DNA of 13,134 nucleotides from Candidatus Saccharibacteria bacterium UBA1944 (GTDB taxonomy: Bacteria > Patescibacteriota > Saccharimonadia > Saccharimonadales > Saccharimonadaceae): assembly GCA_002336935.1 (NCBI GenBank), contig DDEW01000011.1, positions 56,305 to 69,438 of the forward strand, given 5' to 3'. The translations under genes were made by a program, and so were the position numbers. Below, one piece after another: positions 12,991-13,134 of this stretch. How positions within the stretch are numbered: position 1 is the stretch's first letter; each line of letters opens with the position of its first letter. Below the pieces are notes generated by a model. That model did no database searches and was not told where the DNA came from. It worked only from the letters and a program-made list of their open reading frames with translations.

Positions 12991-13019
12991 TTGACAATAT
13001 AACAACTGTGTGATACTAT
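12991..13019 (+). promoter_or_regulatory. Promoter reading off the right edge
   Basis: TTGACA (12991-12996), 17 bp, then TACTAT (13014-13019, 4 of 6) with an upstream TGA. Start near 13026. It drives the structured region that follows and probably a gene beyond the window. Confidence 0.6.
12996..13004 (-). promoter_or_regulatory. Extended -10 promoter of dprA
   Basis: TGTTATATT on the minus strand (hexamer 12996-13001), giving a start near 12989 and a leader of about 20 nt. It overlaps the divergent plus-strand promoter at 12991-13019, so the two transcripts probably compete for RNA polymerase. Confidence 0.45.
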
Positions 13020-13032
13020 GGCTAATGATTGA

Positions 13033-13048
13033 TCAGTACACGTACTGA
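13033..13048. promoter_or_regulatory. Near-perfect 16-bp palindrome just after the promoter
   Basis: TCAGTACACGTACTGA is palindromic except for the central base pair. It begins about 7 bp after the predicted start of the right-edge transcript, where it could be a repressor site or, in RNA, a hairpin with loop CACG. Confidence 0.45.
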
Positions 13049-13053
13049 CTCAA

Positions 13054-13134
13054 GCACCTTATACCCCCTATTCTAACTTATGTTAGGTTGCGCACAAGGT
13101 GTGTTATAGTATTCTACCCTCCACTGTAACACCG
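13054..13134 (+). other. Structured untranslated region at the right edge
   Basis: Three paired elements occur in 80 bp: CACCTT (13055-13060) with AAGGTG (13096-13101), inside it CTAAC/GTTAG around TTAT (13073-13086), then GTGTTATAGT (13101-13110) with ACTGTAACAC (13123-13132), ten pairs with one wobble and a 12-nt loop. No start codon with a reading frame is visible. A second extended -10, TGTTATAGT (13102-13110), lies within the last stem. It could be a regulatory leader, the start of a non-coding RNA or a set of operators; the window ends before this can be settled. Confidence 0.4.

Noticed and set aside
12970..13005. Upstream TTG start adding 12 residues to DprA
   Set aside because: It would place the dprA -10 box inside the coding region, and the extra residues (MLYCQDFLSLIC) match nothing in DprA proteins.
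1..13134. CRISPR array, transposon or prophage
   Set aside because: No regularly spaced repeats, no transposase, integrase or phage structural genes, and no terminal inverted repeats with target duplications were found.

Overview
The window looks like a chromosomal segment of a Candidatus Saccharibacteria (TM7, Patescibacteria/CPR) genome or a close relative. This is inference from gene content and style, with no database search. The clues are a MurG with a divergent acceptor-site motif, an FtsQ-like protein directly after it, a sigma-region-4/HARE-HTH fusion protein, and a large membrane-anchored VirD4/TraD-type ATPase with no other transfer genes around it. TopA, DprA and a CDP-alcohol phosphatidyltransferase are nearby. 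The standard genetic code fits every intact gene.

Layout. Positions 1-2133 (+) hold the 3' part of murG (cut by the window edge) and an ftsQ-like gene, i.e. the peptidoglycan/division cluster. Positions 2134-2833 are a non-coding stretch with a 20-bp direct repeat near each end, an AT-rich tract and a purine-rich tract. Positions 2834-11691 are almost entirely on the minus strand. In minus-strand transcription order they are: CDP-alcohol phosphatidyltransferase, a small GC-rich lipoprotein gene, topA, a small GC-rich membrane-protein gene, the sigma-r4/HARE regulator, the VirD4-like ATPase, and a decayed six-segment membrane protein gene. A short plus-strand gene of unknown function (11828-12112) then converges on dprA (minus), and their stop codons overlap. 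The window ends in a plus-strand promoter followed by a strongly structured untranslated stretch, presumably the leader of a gene beyond the edge.

Two expression styles coexist. Several housekeeping-like genes (ftsQ-like, VirD4-like ATPase, topA, CDP-alcohol transferase, the pseudogene) have a good -10 box, usually with an upstream TGn, placed so that the predicted RNA starts 0-9 nt before the ATG and carries no Shine-Dalgarno sequence. They would be leaderless or nearly so. By contrast, the two small genes at 7869-8126 and 10674-11006 have near-perfect -35/-10 promoters with 17-bp spacers, AAGGAGA ribosome-binding sites and their own terminator-like hairpins. Their codons end in G or C more than 90% of the time, unlike their neighbours. 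They look like self-contained, strongly expressed cassettes for envelope proteins, either recently acquired or under strong codon selection.

I see no CRISPR array, insertion sequence, transposase, rRNA or standard tRNA. The best leads for something undescribed are the two GC-rich envelope cassettes, the leaderless promoter pattern, the sigma-r4/HARE protein with its possible operator, the structured RNA at the right edge, the short acceptor-stem-like RNA candidate near 3438-3494, and the clustered TGTTCTA repeats.
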